From Alphaproteobacteria bacterium HGW-Alphaproteobacteria-3 (GTDB lineage: Bacteria > Pseudomonadota > Alphaproteobacteria > Parvibaculales > Parvibaculaceae), in the NCBI GenBank assembly GCA_002842875.1, contig PHEF01000015.1:16503-80502 (forward strand): a DNA stretch of 64,000 bases. Direction: 5' to 3'. The notes under the pieces were generated by a model. The model was not told the DNA's origin. It ran no database searches and saw nothing but the letters and a program-made list of their open reading frames with translations. The translations under genes were made by a program, and so were the position numbers. Shown here one piece after another: positions 52,361-60,272 of this stretch. Positions within the stretch are counted from its first letter, which is position 1, and every line of letters begins with the position of its first letter.

Positions 52361-53338
52361 TTACTTCGGCGCGGCCATGTCCGTGCCGCTCGTGGCGGCC
52401 TTGCGGACGGCTTCGCGCTTGCTGACATACTCGGCAACGAATTCGTTGAGGCCGGGGATCACGCCGCGATGCGCATTCTTCACGTAGAAGAAGAGCGGGC
52501 GGGAGACCTTGTAGGAGCCGTCGGCAATTGTCTCGGTGCTCGGCGCAACGCCCTCGACCATCACACCCTGCAGCTTGTCCTGGTTCTCGTAGAGGAAGGA
52601 ATAGCCGAAGATGCCGTAGGCGCTCGGGTCGGATTCGAGGCGCTGGACGATGAGGTTGTCGTTTTCGCCGGCCTCGACGAACGGGCCGTCGGTGCGCATG
52701 CGCTGGCAGATTTCCTTCTTGGCGTCCTTTTCAAGCGCCTCGATGGCCGGGAATTCCTCGCAGCCTTCTTCCATGACGAGTTCGACGAAGGCATCGCGCG
52801 TGCCGGATGTGGGCGGCGGGCCAAAGACCTCGATCTTGGTGTCCGGAAGCGACTTGTCGATCTCGCTCCACTTCTTGTAGGGATTGTCGACGATCTTGCC
52901 GCCGACTTCGACCTTCGCGGCAAGCGCCTGGAAGAGCTGCGCCTTCGTCAGGTCGAGTTCGGTGCCCGCGCGGGAAACCGCGATGGAGAGACCGTCATAA
53001 CCGATGAGCACTTCGGTGACGCTCTTCACGCCGGCCGCCTGGCAAGCTTCGTACTCGGACGCCTTCATGGCGCGCGAGGCGCCCGTGATGTCGGGATGCT
53101 CGGCGCCGATGCCGCCGCAGAAGATCTTCATGCCGCCACCGGTGCCGGTCGATTCGACGACCGGAGCCGGGCTGCCGGTCTCGTTCGCGAACTGCTCCGA
53201 CACGGCTTGCGTGTACGGAAACACGGTCGAGGAGCCGACAATCGAAATCTGGTCGCGGGCGTGAGCGACGCCGGCCACCGAAAGCACAGCGACGGCAACC
53301 GTCGCGGTCATCGTCATGGATTTGAGTTTCACGTTCAT
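52361..53338 (-). CDS. pstS: Phosphate ABC transporter substrate-binding protein
   Basis: 325-residue periplasmic phosphate binder. Signal peptide MTMTATVAVAVLSVAGVAHA, then mature RDQISIVGSSTVFPYTQ. Phosphate-binding elements are GSSTV, VESTGTGGGM, ITGASRAMK, and PPPTSGTRDAFVE. A cysteine pair (IFCGG, EACQA and later EGCEE, EICQR) may form disulfides. ATG 53338 begins MNVKLKSM. A Pho box lies about 145 bases upstream. Confidence 0.97.
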   Translation of the reverse strand: MNVKLKSMTMTATVAVAVLSVAGVAHARDQISIVGSSTVFPYTQAVSEQFANETGSPAPVVESTGTGGGMKIFCGGIGAEHPDITGASRAMKASEYEACQAAGVKSVTEVLIGYDGLSIAVSRAGTELDLTKAQLFQALAAKVEVGGKIVDNPYKKWSEIDKSLPDTKIEVFGPPPTSGTRDAFVELVMEEGCEEFPAIEALEKDAKKEICQRMRTDGPFVEAGENDNLIVQRLESDPSAYGIFGYSFLYENQDKLQGVMVEGVAPSTETIADGSYKVSRPLFFYVKNAHRGVIPGLNEFVAEYVSKREAVRKAATSGTDMAAPK

Positions 53339-53482
53339 TCTCCAGTCATGTGAATGCCGGGCACCGGGCAAACCACGTCAGCCCCCCAGCGCGCCCGAGC
53401 CTTTGAGTGAATTCGCCAGGTGAATTCGAGTGGCTGCTAACCTTCAGGCGGGCGCACGCTAGCGGGGCGTCGCAAAAGGTTT

Positions 53483-53515
53483 ACGACGGTTCCATGACAG
53501 TTTTGCGAATGTCAG
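53483..53515 (-). promoter_or_regulatory. Pho box of the pst operon
   Basis: On the minus strand CTGTCAT-GGAA-CCGTCGT (53500-53483) has two 7-mers spaced 11 bases, close to the consensus CTGTCAT-N4-CTGTCAT. An extra half-site CTGACAT lies at 53515-53509. It is in the phoR-pstS gap and reads toward pstS, so PhoB should activate pstSCAB-phoU-phoB here. Confidence 0.8.
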
Positions 53516-53531
53516 AAAAATTACTATTTTA

Positions 53532-54848
53532 CTATTGAGGCGCGACCGGCAGCAGGACCGAAAAGGCAGAGCCTTGGCCGAGTTCGCTTTCGATCGAAAG
53601 CGTGCCCTGATGGCGGTTCACAATGTGCTTCACGATGGCAAGCCCGAGGCCCGTGCCGCCGCGGGCGCGGCTTGCAGCGGGATCGACGCGATAAAAACGT
53701 TCGGTCAGCCGCGGGATGTGTTCTTTCGCAATGCCGGGGCCGTAGTCGCGAACGGTGAGGCGGACGACGGGTCTGCCGCCCTTTGCGTCCGGCGAGAGAG
53801 AGATGTCGATGCGTTTTCCCGAACGGCCATAGCGCAACGCATTGTCGGCGAGGTTCTGGACGACCTGCGCGAGTTCGTCGCGGTCCCCCATCACCTTCGG
53901 AAGCGACGCAGAGGCGGTGACGCCGATCGCGACACCGTATTGATCCGCAAGTGGGGTCAGCCCGTCCGTCACATCGTTGACGACGCCGAAGAGATCGACG
54001 GCATCGGAAGGCCGCACATGCTCGCGTAACTCGATGCGCGACAGCGAGAGCAGGTCCTCGATCAGCCGGCGCATGCGCGTTGCCTGATCCGCCATGATGC
54101 CGAGAAACTTGTCGCGCGCTTCGGGATCGTCCTTCGCGTGACCGCGTAGTGTGTCGATGAAACCCGACAACGAGGCAAGCGGCGTTTTCAATTCATGACT
54201 TGCGAAAGCGACGAAGTCCGCCCGCATGGCCTCGATGCGGCGCGCCTCGGTGACATCGCGCAGCAGAACGATGACATATTTCAACGCGGGCTTCGACGCG
54301 GGCGCCGCTCCCGGAACCGGCGAAACGAAAGCACTGAAATTACGCCGCACGGGAACCGGCACGGCGTATTCGATGGAACGGACGGCGCCGTCGCGGATGA
54401 CGCCGTTGATCGCTTCGATGAGCGGCGCGCTGCGCAGTACCGTCGCGACATGGCGGCCGACGGCGGCCTTTCCGACAAGCGGCTCAGCCGCCCCGTTCGC
54501 GTAGAGAACACGCCCCGTTTCGTCCACGACCACAAGAGGATCCGGCAGACGATCGAGAAGCGCCATGGCAGCGCCACCGCCAAGCACCGATGCCTCCTTG
54601 TCCAGCGAGGCACCGGCACGCACCGGCGATGTGTCGCCGACCGCCATCCATCTCGTCGCGGCAACGCCCGCAAGGATGAGAAAGGAGACGACGGCGGCAA
54701 CGGGATGCAGGGCGCCGGAGAAGGCCAACAGCAGGAAGATGCCGGCTGCCGAAACGACGAATGTGCGCGTGCCCGTCCACCGGGCCGCAAAGCCCCGCAG
54801 CTTCGCCTTGCCGCGCACAAACCTCGAACCGTCTTCCGCCGCCGCCAT
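53532..54848 (-). CDS. phoR: Phosphate regulon sensor kinase
   Basis: 438-residue histidine kinase. Two N-terminal helices (VVSAAGIFLLLAFSGALHP, VAAVVSFLILAGVAA) and no large periplasmic domain, as in PhoR. A PAS domain follows (LPDPLVVVDETGRVLYANGA). The HisKA box is ASHELKTPL (His218), N-box NLADNALRYG, DYGPGI and GGTGLGLAIVKH. ATG 54848 (MAAAEDGSRF). It phosphorylates PhoB under phosphate limitation and is separated from pstS by the Pho box region. Confidence 0.94.
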   Translation of the reverse strand: MAAAEDGSRFVRGKAKLRGFAARWTGTRTFVVSAAGIFLLLAFSGALHPVAAVVSFLILAGVAATRWMAVGDTSPVRAGASLDKEASVLGGGAAMALLDRLPDPLVVVDETGRVLYANGAAEPLVGKAAVGRHVATVLRSAPLIEAINGVIRDGAVRSIEYAVPVPVRRNFSAFVSPVPGAAPASKPALKYVIVLLRDVTEARRIEAMRADFVAFASHELKTPLASLSGFIDTLRGHAKDDPEARDKFLGIMADQATRMRRLIEDLLSLSRIELREHVRPSDAVDLFGVVNDVTDGLTPLADQYGVAIGVTASASLPKVMGDRDELAQVVQNLADNALRYGRSGKRIDISLSPDAKGGRPVVRLTVRDYGPGIAKEHIPRLTERFYRVDPAASRARGGTGLGLAIVKHIVNRHQGTLSIESELGQGSAFSVLLPVAPQ

Positions 54849-55184
54849 TCTTTCTACCGTCAGATTCAAAAATTCCGGCTCATGCCATCGTGGTAGCACT
54901 TGAGCGCGGATTTCGCGATGACAATACGATGAACCGGGCCTGTCCTGCCCATCCGGTTTTCGAGCGGTATGCGGACATTCCTGCATTCGATGTCGCGGTC
55001 ATCGCCATCCGCTGCTGCATGGGTGGGGTACGATAGCGGAAATGTGATCCCCTCTCTCCCGCGCCGCCTGCAAAGCCGAAATGACAAGACCGCCTCGGAG
55101 AGATTATATAGCGGCTGGCTGGCGCAACGCCATTGTCGGCCGGCGTCACTTGAGAAGACGCGATACACAAAGGGGGAACGACCG
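54849..55184. other. Intergenic region, no gene seen
   Basis: 336 bases between divergent phoR and a small membrane protein gene. It has no frame with coding character, no tRNA and no recognised riboswitch. An A/T-rich point at about 55107 (gattatatag) could be a -10 for the plus-strand gene. Confidence 0.45.
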
Positions 55185-55574
55185 ATGGAAATTGCCGAAG
55201 CCTTTATGCGAGACGTCGCCGCAGGTCCGGCCTGGGTGGAATTCTGGGTCAACTTCATGGGCGTTGTCTTCGTTCTGGCAATCCCTTTTGCCTTCAGCCG
55301 CGCCGAGGCCCGCTGGGCACTCGTCGTGATGGCGATCTCCCTTCCGGCGATGATGTGGCTTTATGCCACCGTTGGTTTCGTCCGGCTACTCGGGATCGTT
55401 CATGTCGTCCTGTGGACGCCGTTCGCATTCTATCTATGGCGGCAACGCAGCACCTGGCGCGTGCGGGAGACGCTGGCGGGCAAGTGGATCGCGCTGCTGT
55501 TCGCGACCGTTCTCGTGTCCCTGGCGTTCGACTATCTGGACGTCATCCGCTATCTGCTCGGGGATGTCGACTGA
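55185..55574 (+). CDS. Small membrane protein of unknown function
   Basis: 129 residues with four hydrophobic segments and short charged loops: VEFWVNFMGVVFVLAIPFAF, WALVVMAISLPAMMWLYATV, LLGIVHVVLWTPFAFYLW, WIALLFATVLVSLAFDYLD. No motif recognised. ATG 55185 follows AAAGGGGGAACG. It stands alone between phoR and an SDR gene. Confidence 0.72.
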   Translation: MEIAEAFMRDVAAGPAWVEFWVNFMGVVFVLAIPFAFSRAEARWALVVMAISLPAMMWLYATVGFVRLLGIVHVVLWTPFAFYLWRQRSTWRVRETLAGKWIALLFATVLVSLAFDYLDVIRYLLGDVD

Positions 55575-55776
55575 GGGCTCCGTCTCTCCCCGAAGCAATG
55601 CGTCTTGCCGGCATCCATCGCGCATTTCCAATGCGTGCGACGCCGCGTCGAATTCATTCGCTCGCTCACACATTCGTCGCTCCAGCGCGGGTGTCTCAGG
55701 TCTTGGTGACATTCGCGCGAATTGCCCTATTTTAAGCGCCCTGAAACATCGCGGCATCGGAGGCGAAGGGCAATTC

Positions 55777-56628
55777 ATGACAGAAATCAGCGGAAAGACA
55801 GTCGTCATCACGGGCGCGGCGAGCGGCATTGGAAGAGGCACGGCCATCGAGCTTGCGAAGCGTGGCGCACGGCTTGCCATTTCCGATCTCGACCGGGCCG
55901 GGCTCGCGGAAACGGCGAAGCGCATCGAGGCGATGGGCGGCAAGGTTTCGACCTATCTCGTGGACGTCGCCGACCGCGATGCCGTCTATGCCTTCGCGCA
56001 GGAAATCGAAAGCGCGCATGGCGGCGCCGACATCGTGATCAACAATGCCGGCGTGGCGCAGATCGCGCGCGTGGACGCGCTTTCCTACGAAGACTTCGAA
56101 TGGGTCATGAACATCGACTTCTGGGGCATGGTCTATGGCACCAAGGCCTTCCTGCCGCAAATCCAGAAGAAGGGTGAAGGCCACATCGTCAATGTGTCGA
56201 GCATTTTCGGCATCATCTCGGTGCCGAGCCAGGCGGCCTACAACTCCGCCAAATTCGCGATCCGCGGCTTTACGGAGGCACTGCGCCACGAAATGAAAGG
56301 TACACGGATCAACGTGTCCTGCGTGCATCCAGGCGGCATCAAGACGAACATCGTGCGCAACGCGCGTTTCCTGCAGAGCACGCAGGCAACGGCGCGCGAA
56401 GAGGCGGCGTCGGGATTCGACAAGCTTGCGCGGACGACGCCCGAGAAAGCGGGCGAAACGATCGCGAACGGCATCGCGAAAAACAAGGCGCGCATCCTGA
56501 TCGGCACCGACGCGAAGATCATCGACCTGCTGCAGCGGATCCTTCCTTCTTCCTACGGCAAGATCATGTTCCGGCGCGAGATCGGACCGCTCTCCGGCGC
56601 GGCGGAAACGGGCGAAGCGAAGGCCTGA
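55777..56628 (+). CDS. Short-chain dehydrogenase/reductase
   Basis: 283-residue NAD(P)-dependent oxidoreductase. The cofactor turn is TGAASGIG (about 11-18), then INNAGVAQ, catalytic Ser in VNVSSIFG and YNSAKFA (Tyr and Lys). SDLDR after the second strand (acidic) suggests NAD preference, but is not decisive. The C-terminal extension with PSSYGKIMFRREIGP is like SDRs found in lipid or hydrocarbon pathways. ATG 55777, AGGCGAAGGG upstream. Substrate unknown. Confidence 0.92.
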   Translation: MTEISGKTVVITGAASGIGRGTAIELAKRGARLAISDLDRAGLAETAKRIEAMGGKVSTYLVDVADRDAVYAFAQEIESAHGGADIVINNAGVAQIARVDALSYEDFEWVMNIDFWGMVYGTKAFLPQIQKKGEGHIVNVSSIFGIISVPSQAAYNSAKFAIRGFTEALRHEMKGTRINVSCVHPGGIKTNIVRNARFLQSTQATAREEAASGFDKLARTTPEKAGETIANGIAKNKARILIGTDAKIIDLLQRILPSSYGKIMFRREIGPLSGAAETGEAKA

Positions 56629-56696
56629 TTTCGTATCGTCCGTCTACGGATAGTATGGCGTTACTTACCCCCGCAGGCGGGGATAAATACGGCCGG

Positions 56697-56725
56697 CTGT
56701 CATCGAAATGTCATTGAACCGTCAA
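56697..56725 (+). promoter_or_regulatory. Orphan triple Pho-box-like array
   Basis: CTGTCAT-CGAA-ATGTCAT-TGAA-CCGTCAA: three 7-mers at exact 11-base spacing, a better match to the PhoB consensus than the pst site. It lies in a gap between convergent genes (SDR ends 56628, TetR ends 56772) where no coding start follows. Hairpins flank it (ccccgcaggcgggg about 56669; ggggac-aa-gtcccc 56751-56764), the latter a possible TetR-gene terminator or end of a small RNA. Confidence 0.6.
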
Positions 56726-56771
56726 GAACGGCGGCGATATCCCCGGTAGCGGGGACAAGTCCCCTGCCCGC

Positions 56772-57404
56772 TCAGCGCGGCAGGTTGCGGGCGAGAGCGC
56801 GGCGGGCCGACTTCTCGAAGGCCGGATCGAGATAGGGGGCGAGCACGTCGAAGAGCTGGCTTGCGCCCGCCGCCATGTCGGCGGGCTGGATGACGTCCTT
56901 GCCCGAAATCTGCAGGAAGCGAATCCAGTTCATCCAGATGAGCCAGGTGTTGAGGGCGACGGAGCGGAGCCCCTCGCGACCGCGCGGACGCGACATGCTG
57001 CCATCCTTCACGAGCTGGCCGGCAATGCGCTCGAGTTCGGCGAGCGCCCAGTCCTGGAGCGCGCGGTAGCGGGCGGCCAGTTCCTCGTCGCGGCGCAGAA
57101 GGCCGAGCAGGCCGCCGAAGAAGAAACGGTAGCGCCAGGCGAGGTCGAAGCTCCTTAGATAGAAGGCGGCGAAACGCGCGGGCGGGATCGGCGGACCGAC
57201 ATCCTCCACCAGCACGGCGCGGAACTCGACCTCAAGCGTCTCGAAGAGGACGCGGACAATCTCCTCCCGGTTGCGGAAGTGATAGTAGAGGTTGCCCGGA
57301 CTGATGCCGAGGGCCGACGCGATGCGCGTCGTGTTGGCGGCCTCCGCCCCCTCCTCGTTCATGAGGGTGAGGGCGAGGTCCAGAATGCGGTCCCGGTTGC
57401 TCAT
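56772..57404 (-). CDS. TetR family transcriptional regulator
   Basis: 210 residues. N-terminal HTH: ILDLALTLMNEEGAEAANTTRIASALGISPGNLYYHFRNREEI, close to the AcrR/BetI style with NLYYHF. The C-terminal ligand domain is rich in aromatic residues (WRYRFFFGG, TWLIWMNWIRF), suiting a hydrophobic ligand. It is divergent from the PF10118 hydrolase gene, with an inverted repeat and promoter between, so it is probably their repressor. Confidence 0.9.
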   Translation of the reverse strand: MSNRDRILDLALTLMNEEGAEAANTTRIASALGISPGNLYYHFRNREEIVRVLFETLEVEFRAVLVEDVGPPIPPARFAAFYLRSFDLAWRYRFFFGGLLGLLRRDEELAARYRALQDWALAELERIAGQLVKDGSMSRPRGREGLRSVALNTWLIWMNWIRFLQISGKDVIQPADMAAGASQLFDVLAPYLDPAFEKSARRALARNLPR

Positions 57405-57443
57405 GGCCTACTTCATACCCTGCCCCGGCGGCGGGGCACAGAC

Positions 57444-57494
57444 TTGACAGAGACACAATTTAGAGTATTTAGTCTATTTAGAGGAAACACTCTA
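57444..57494 (+). promoter_or_regulatory. Promoter with TetR-type inverted repeat
   Basis: TTGACA (57444-57449) and TATTTA (57466-57471) spaced 16 bases read toward the hydrolase gene at 57509. Inverted arms tagagt (57461-57466) and actcta (57489-57494) overlap the -10 and start region, an apt repressor site. The stretch is strikingly A/T-rich against its surroundings. Confidence 0.65.
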
Positions 57495-57508
57495 GAAGGA
57501 GAGAGGCC

Positions 57509-58423
57509 ATGCCGGCCGACGCGGGGGGAGCCGCAGCCAGCCAGGCGGCAACGCGCATGACCGTGCGGCGGATGGGCTTTTCCTATCCGCCCGCGATGAG
57601 CGGCCACTGGAACGCGAAGCGGCCCGAGTTTTCCCAGATCGTGAATGCGGCCTCGCTCGCCATGCCCTATCTGGAGCCCTACCTCATCCGCAGCATGCAG
57701 GCGGCGCGGGAACGCATTACCGACGAGACGCTGCGGCGCGACCTCGATGCCTATGTGGGCCAGGAGGCAACGCATTACCGCCAGCACCGGAAATTCAACG
57801 AAGAGCTGAAGGCACGCGGCTATCGCTGCATCGGCGGGTTGGAGGCGGCGATCGACGCGTCCTACAAGCGGATCGAAGCGAAGGGCACGCTCGCCGCGAA
57901 CCTCGCCTATGCGGAGGGCTTCGAATCCATGGCGCTGGCGATCGGCGAAATGCTGATCGAGGACCGCGAGTTCCTGTTCGGCGGCGCAGAGAGCGGCGTT
58001 GCCTCGCTGGTGCTGTGGCACTTCGTGGAGGAAATCGAGCACAAGAATGTCGCCTATGACGTGTTCGAGCATGTGGCGGGAAATTATTTCCGGCGCGTGG
58101 GCGGCGTCCTGCACGCGACGAGCCACATCTTCGCGCTGACGCGGACGGGCTATCAGGCGCTGCTGAAGGAAGACGGGCTGTGGCGGGATGCGCGCTCGCG
58201 GATCGCGCTGGGGCTTCTGCTCGCGCGCATCTTCGCGAAGCTCGCGCCGAAGCTCCTGCGCATTCTCGTGCCGGGATATTCGCCGCGGCAGGTGAAAGAC
58301 CCTTCATGGGCGAGCGCCTGGGCGCGGCTTTTCATGCGCGACGGGGAAGCGGCCGGACGGCTCGACACGGGCCGGCTCGACGCGGCCGAACCCGTCGCCA
58401 TCAATGCAGGAGGGGGCGAATGA
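57509..58423 (+). CDS. PF10118-type metal-dependent hydrolase
   Basis: 304 residues, helical, of the predicted metal-dependent hydrolase family PF10118. Metal ligands are probably in YVGQEATHYRQH and in FVEEIEHKNVAYD (two ExxxH/ExxH motifs in a ferritin-like bundle). The family's chemical activity is not well established. AAGGAGAGAGG is before ATG 57509. Its stop overlaps the next start (ATGA), tying it to the membrane protein downstream, and it is under the divergent TetR. Confidence 0.83.
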   Translation: MPADAGGAAASQAATRMTVRRMGFSYPPAMSGHWNAKRPEFSQIVNAASLAMPYLEPYLIRSMQAARERITDETLRRDLDAYVGQEATHYRQHRKFNEELKARGYRCIGGLEAAIDASYKRIEAKGTLAANLAYAEGFESMALAIGEMLIEDREFLFGGAESGVASLVLWHFVEEIEHKNVAYDVFEHVAGNYFRRVGGVLHATSHIFALTRTGYQALLKEDGLWRDARSRIALGLLLARIFAKLAPKLLRILVPGYSPRQVKDPSWASAWARLFMRDGEAAGRLDTGRLDAAEPVAINAGGGE

Positions 58424-58932
58424 CCGAGGCAGGAGCCATGAACGAGCGAATGCGCGCGCTGCTCTTTTTCAACGGGGTGGCGCTGATCGCGCTCGCCGTT
58501 CTCATCGGCTGGACATGGTTCTTTGCGCTGCTCGGCCGCATCGTGCTGTGGCCGCTGCCCATCGACATCGCGGTGACGATCCCCGATGACGGGCGCGCCT
58601 GGCGCATGGCGCATATGGAGGGGATCACGCAGGGGCTGATGCTGATGGCGCTGGGGCTTGGCGGACGCTTCATGGTGCTGACGGCGCGGCAATTCGCGTG
58701 GTTCTTCTGGTCGGCGCTTGTCACCGCATGGCTCTTCACCGTGCCGACCATCTTCAACGCCCTGTTCGGCACGCGCGGGCTCGCCTTTGGCGGCGGACCC
58801 TTCAAGCCGGGAACGGCGAACGACGTCATCTATCTCTTCGGCTGGCCGCCTGTTATCGCGGTGCACATCATGCTGGCGCTCGCGCTTTACGGGGTGTGGC
58901 GGCATATGAAGATTTCGCGACAGCCGCGATAA
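58420..58932 (+). CDS. Four-helix membrane protein, styrene-oxide-isomerase-like
   Basis: 170 residues, four hydrophobic helices. Compared from memory with StyC (styrene oxide isomerase), it shares overall length and the segments R-AW-x-MAH-x5-GLML in helix 2 and RGLAFG-x3-F-x-PG before helix 4. The StyC heme-ligand His seems to align with His in MAHMEG. The residue six further on is Gln where StyC has Asn, and StyC's catalytic Tyr and Asp positions look changed. So it may bind heme but do another reaction. It is translationally coupled to the PF10118 gene. ATG 58438 is an alternative start. Confidence 0.6.
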   Translation: MTEAGAMNERMRALLFFNGVALIALAVLIGWTWFFALLGRIVLWPLPIDIAVTIPDDGRAWRMAHMEGITQGLMLMALGLGGRFMVLTARQFAWFFWSALVTAWLFTVPTIFNALFGTRGLAFGGGPFKPGTANDVIYLFGWPPVIAVHIMLALALYGVWRHMKISRQPR

Positions 58933-58961
58933 GGGCTTGCGGGCAAGCGGCGCGGAGATCA

Positions 58962-59112
58962 TATGATCGTGAGACGCGCGGGTTCGTAACCAGCGAGCCC
59001 GGAGGGTAAGAGGAACCGGATGTACGTTCCTGTTGCCCGATCCGCGTCGCCCTCTCCGACCTCCTCGGGCCTTCCCCGGCCTTCGAGCGCCCTCCCTCAA
59101 GGAGGGCGTTTT
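58962..59112 (+). ncRNA. Candidate structured small RNA (6S-like?)
   Basis: TATGAT (58962-58967) is a good -10; a start near 58974 gives an RNA of about 139 nt ending at the terminator 59089-59112. The sequence forms an irregular rod: gagg-gtaa-gagg (about 59000-59012) pairs with cctc-tccga-cctc (about 59051-59063), with a capped hairpin aggaac...gttcct inside and a ggtt-cgt-aacc hairpin near the 5' end. The ttcgtaaccagcgagcccgg start recalls 6S RNA, but this is not proven. No protein frame fits. Confidence 0.5.
59089..59112 (+). terminator. Intrinsic terminator
   Basis: Stem gccctcc (59089-59095) / ggagggc (59101-59107), loop ctcaa, then GTTTTCGTTTG. It ends the candidate small RNA, or the hydrolase/isomerase-like operon if no separate RNA exists. 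Confidence 0.8.
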
Positions 59113-59187
59113 CGTTTGTGTGCTGATGGTTTTCGGTATTGCCCTTCTCACGCCACCCCCGCCCCGAAAAATTCTCCGAATTTTTCG

Positions 59188-59207
59188 ACCCTCCCCGAGG
59201 GGAGGGT
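59188..59207. repeat. Palindromic repeat copy 1 (accctcccc-ga-ggggagggt)
   Basis: 9-bp inverted arms with a 2-base centre. An identical copy is at 60233-60252. Both lie upstream of plus-strand genes and are followed by tggg(g). This seems to be a short dispersed repeat. Confidence 0.8.
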
Positions 59208-59300
59208 GGGGGAGAGGCTGAAACATGGGCCGTTTGGCGGGCGGGGCGGTTCACGGTAGTCTCGCGCCACGCGACGACACCAGGAAGGACACGCCAGATA

Positions 59301-60191
59301 ATGACAGACAGCGCCAGCCCCCGGACCGGACCGGCCTCGCATATCTATTTCTCGCAGAGGCTCCGGCTCCACTATGTGGACTGGGGCAACGAGAGCGCGT
59401 CGCCGATGCTGATGATTCATGGCGGGCGCGACCATTGCCGCAACTGGGACTGGACGGCGGAGGCGCTGCGCGAGCGCTATCACATTATCGCGCCCGACCT
59501 GCGCGGCCATGGCGACAGCCAGTGGATGGTGGGCAGCTCCTACGAGATGAACGATTATGTCTATGACATCGCGCAGCTCATCCACCAGAAGGGGCTGGCG
59601 CCGCTGACCATCGTGGCGCATTCGATGGGGGGCGCGATCGCGCTGCGCTATGCGGGGCTCTATCCGGAAAACGTGAAGAAGCTCGTTGTGATCGAAGGGC
59701 TCGGACCCTCGCCCAAGATGCTTTCCGAGCGCAAGCAGATGGGCGACGACCAGCGCATCCGCAACTGGATCGACGAGGTGCGCCGCCTCTCCTCGCGCCA
59801 GCCGCGCCGCTACGAGAGCATCGAGGAAGCCTACAAGCGCATGCAGGGGGAGAACCCGCACCTCTCGCCCGAGCGCGCGCGGCACCTGACCGTGCATGGC
59901 GTGAGCCAGAACGAGGACGGCACTTACAGTTGGAAGTTCGACAATTACGTGCGCGCCTTTTCGCCCGCCGGCTTCGACGAGAAGGTGACGACGGAACTGT
60001 GGAGACGCATCACCTGCCCGACGCTGCTCATTCGCGGCACGGAAAGCTGGGCGAGCGATCCGCTGGAAGACGGGCGGGCGAAGCATTTCCGCAATGCGGA
60101 AGTCGTTGCCGTGGAAGGCGCGGGGCATTGGGTGCAGCATGACAAGCTGGACGAATTCCTCGGCCTGGTGAACGGGTTTCTGGGGGCGTAG
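59301..60191 (+). CDS. Alpha/beta hydrolase
   Basis: 296 residues. The HGG oxyanion motif is IHGGRDHCRNWD, the nucleophile Ser is in AHSMGGAIALRY, the acidic residue is in the GTESWASDP region, and the His is in EGAGHWVQHD. A cap domain of about 80 residues (MLSERKQMGDDQRIRNWIDEV to SPERARHL) is inserted. RLRLHYVDWGNES and PDLRGHGDSQW are typical of C-C hydrolase or lactonase types. ATG 59301. Substrate unknown. A GFA-type gene follows 82 bases on. Confidence 0.9.
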   Translation: MTDSASPRTGPASHIYFSQRLRLHYVDWGNESASPMLMIHGGRDHCRNWDWTAEALRERYHIIAPDLRGHGDSQWMVGSSYEMNDYVYDIAQLIHQKGLAPLTIVAHSMGGAIALRYAGLYPENVKKLVVIEGLGPSPKMLSERKQMGDDQRIRNWIDEVRRLSSRQPRRYESIEEAYKRMQGENPHLSPERARHLTVHGVSQNEDGTYSWKFDNYVRAFSPAGFDEKVTTELWRRITCPTLLIRGTESWASDPLEDGRAKHFRNAEVVAVEGAGHWVQHDKLDEFLGLVNGFLGA

Positions 60192-60232
60192 GCGTTCCCC
60201 TCCCCACGCCCCAAACCACCTGCGGCGGTTTG

Positions 60233-60252
60233 ACCCTCCCCGAGGGGAGGGT
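60233..60252. repeat. Palindromic repeat copy 2 (accctcccc-ga-ggggagggt)
   Basis: Identical to the copy at 59188-59207. It lies in the 81-base gap between the alpha/beta hydrolase and the GFA-type gene and ends about 20 bases before the latter's start, so it could influence its translation or act as a processing hairpin. Confidence 0.8.
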
Positions 60253-60272
60253 GGGAAGAAAGGATTTCGGCA

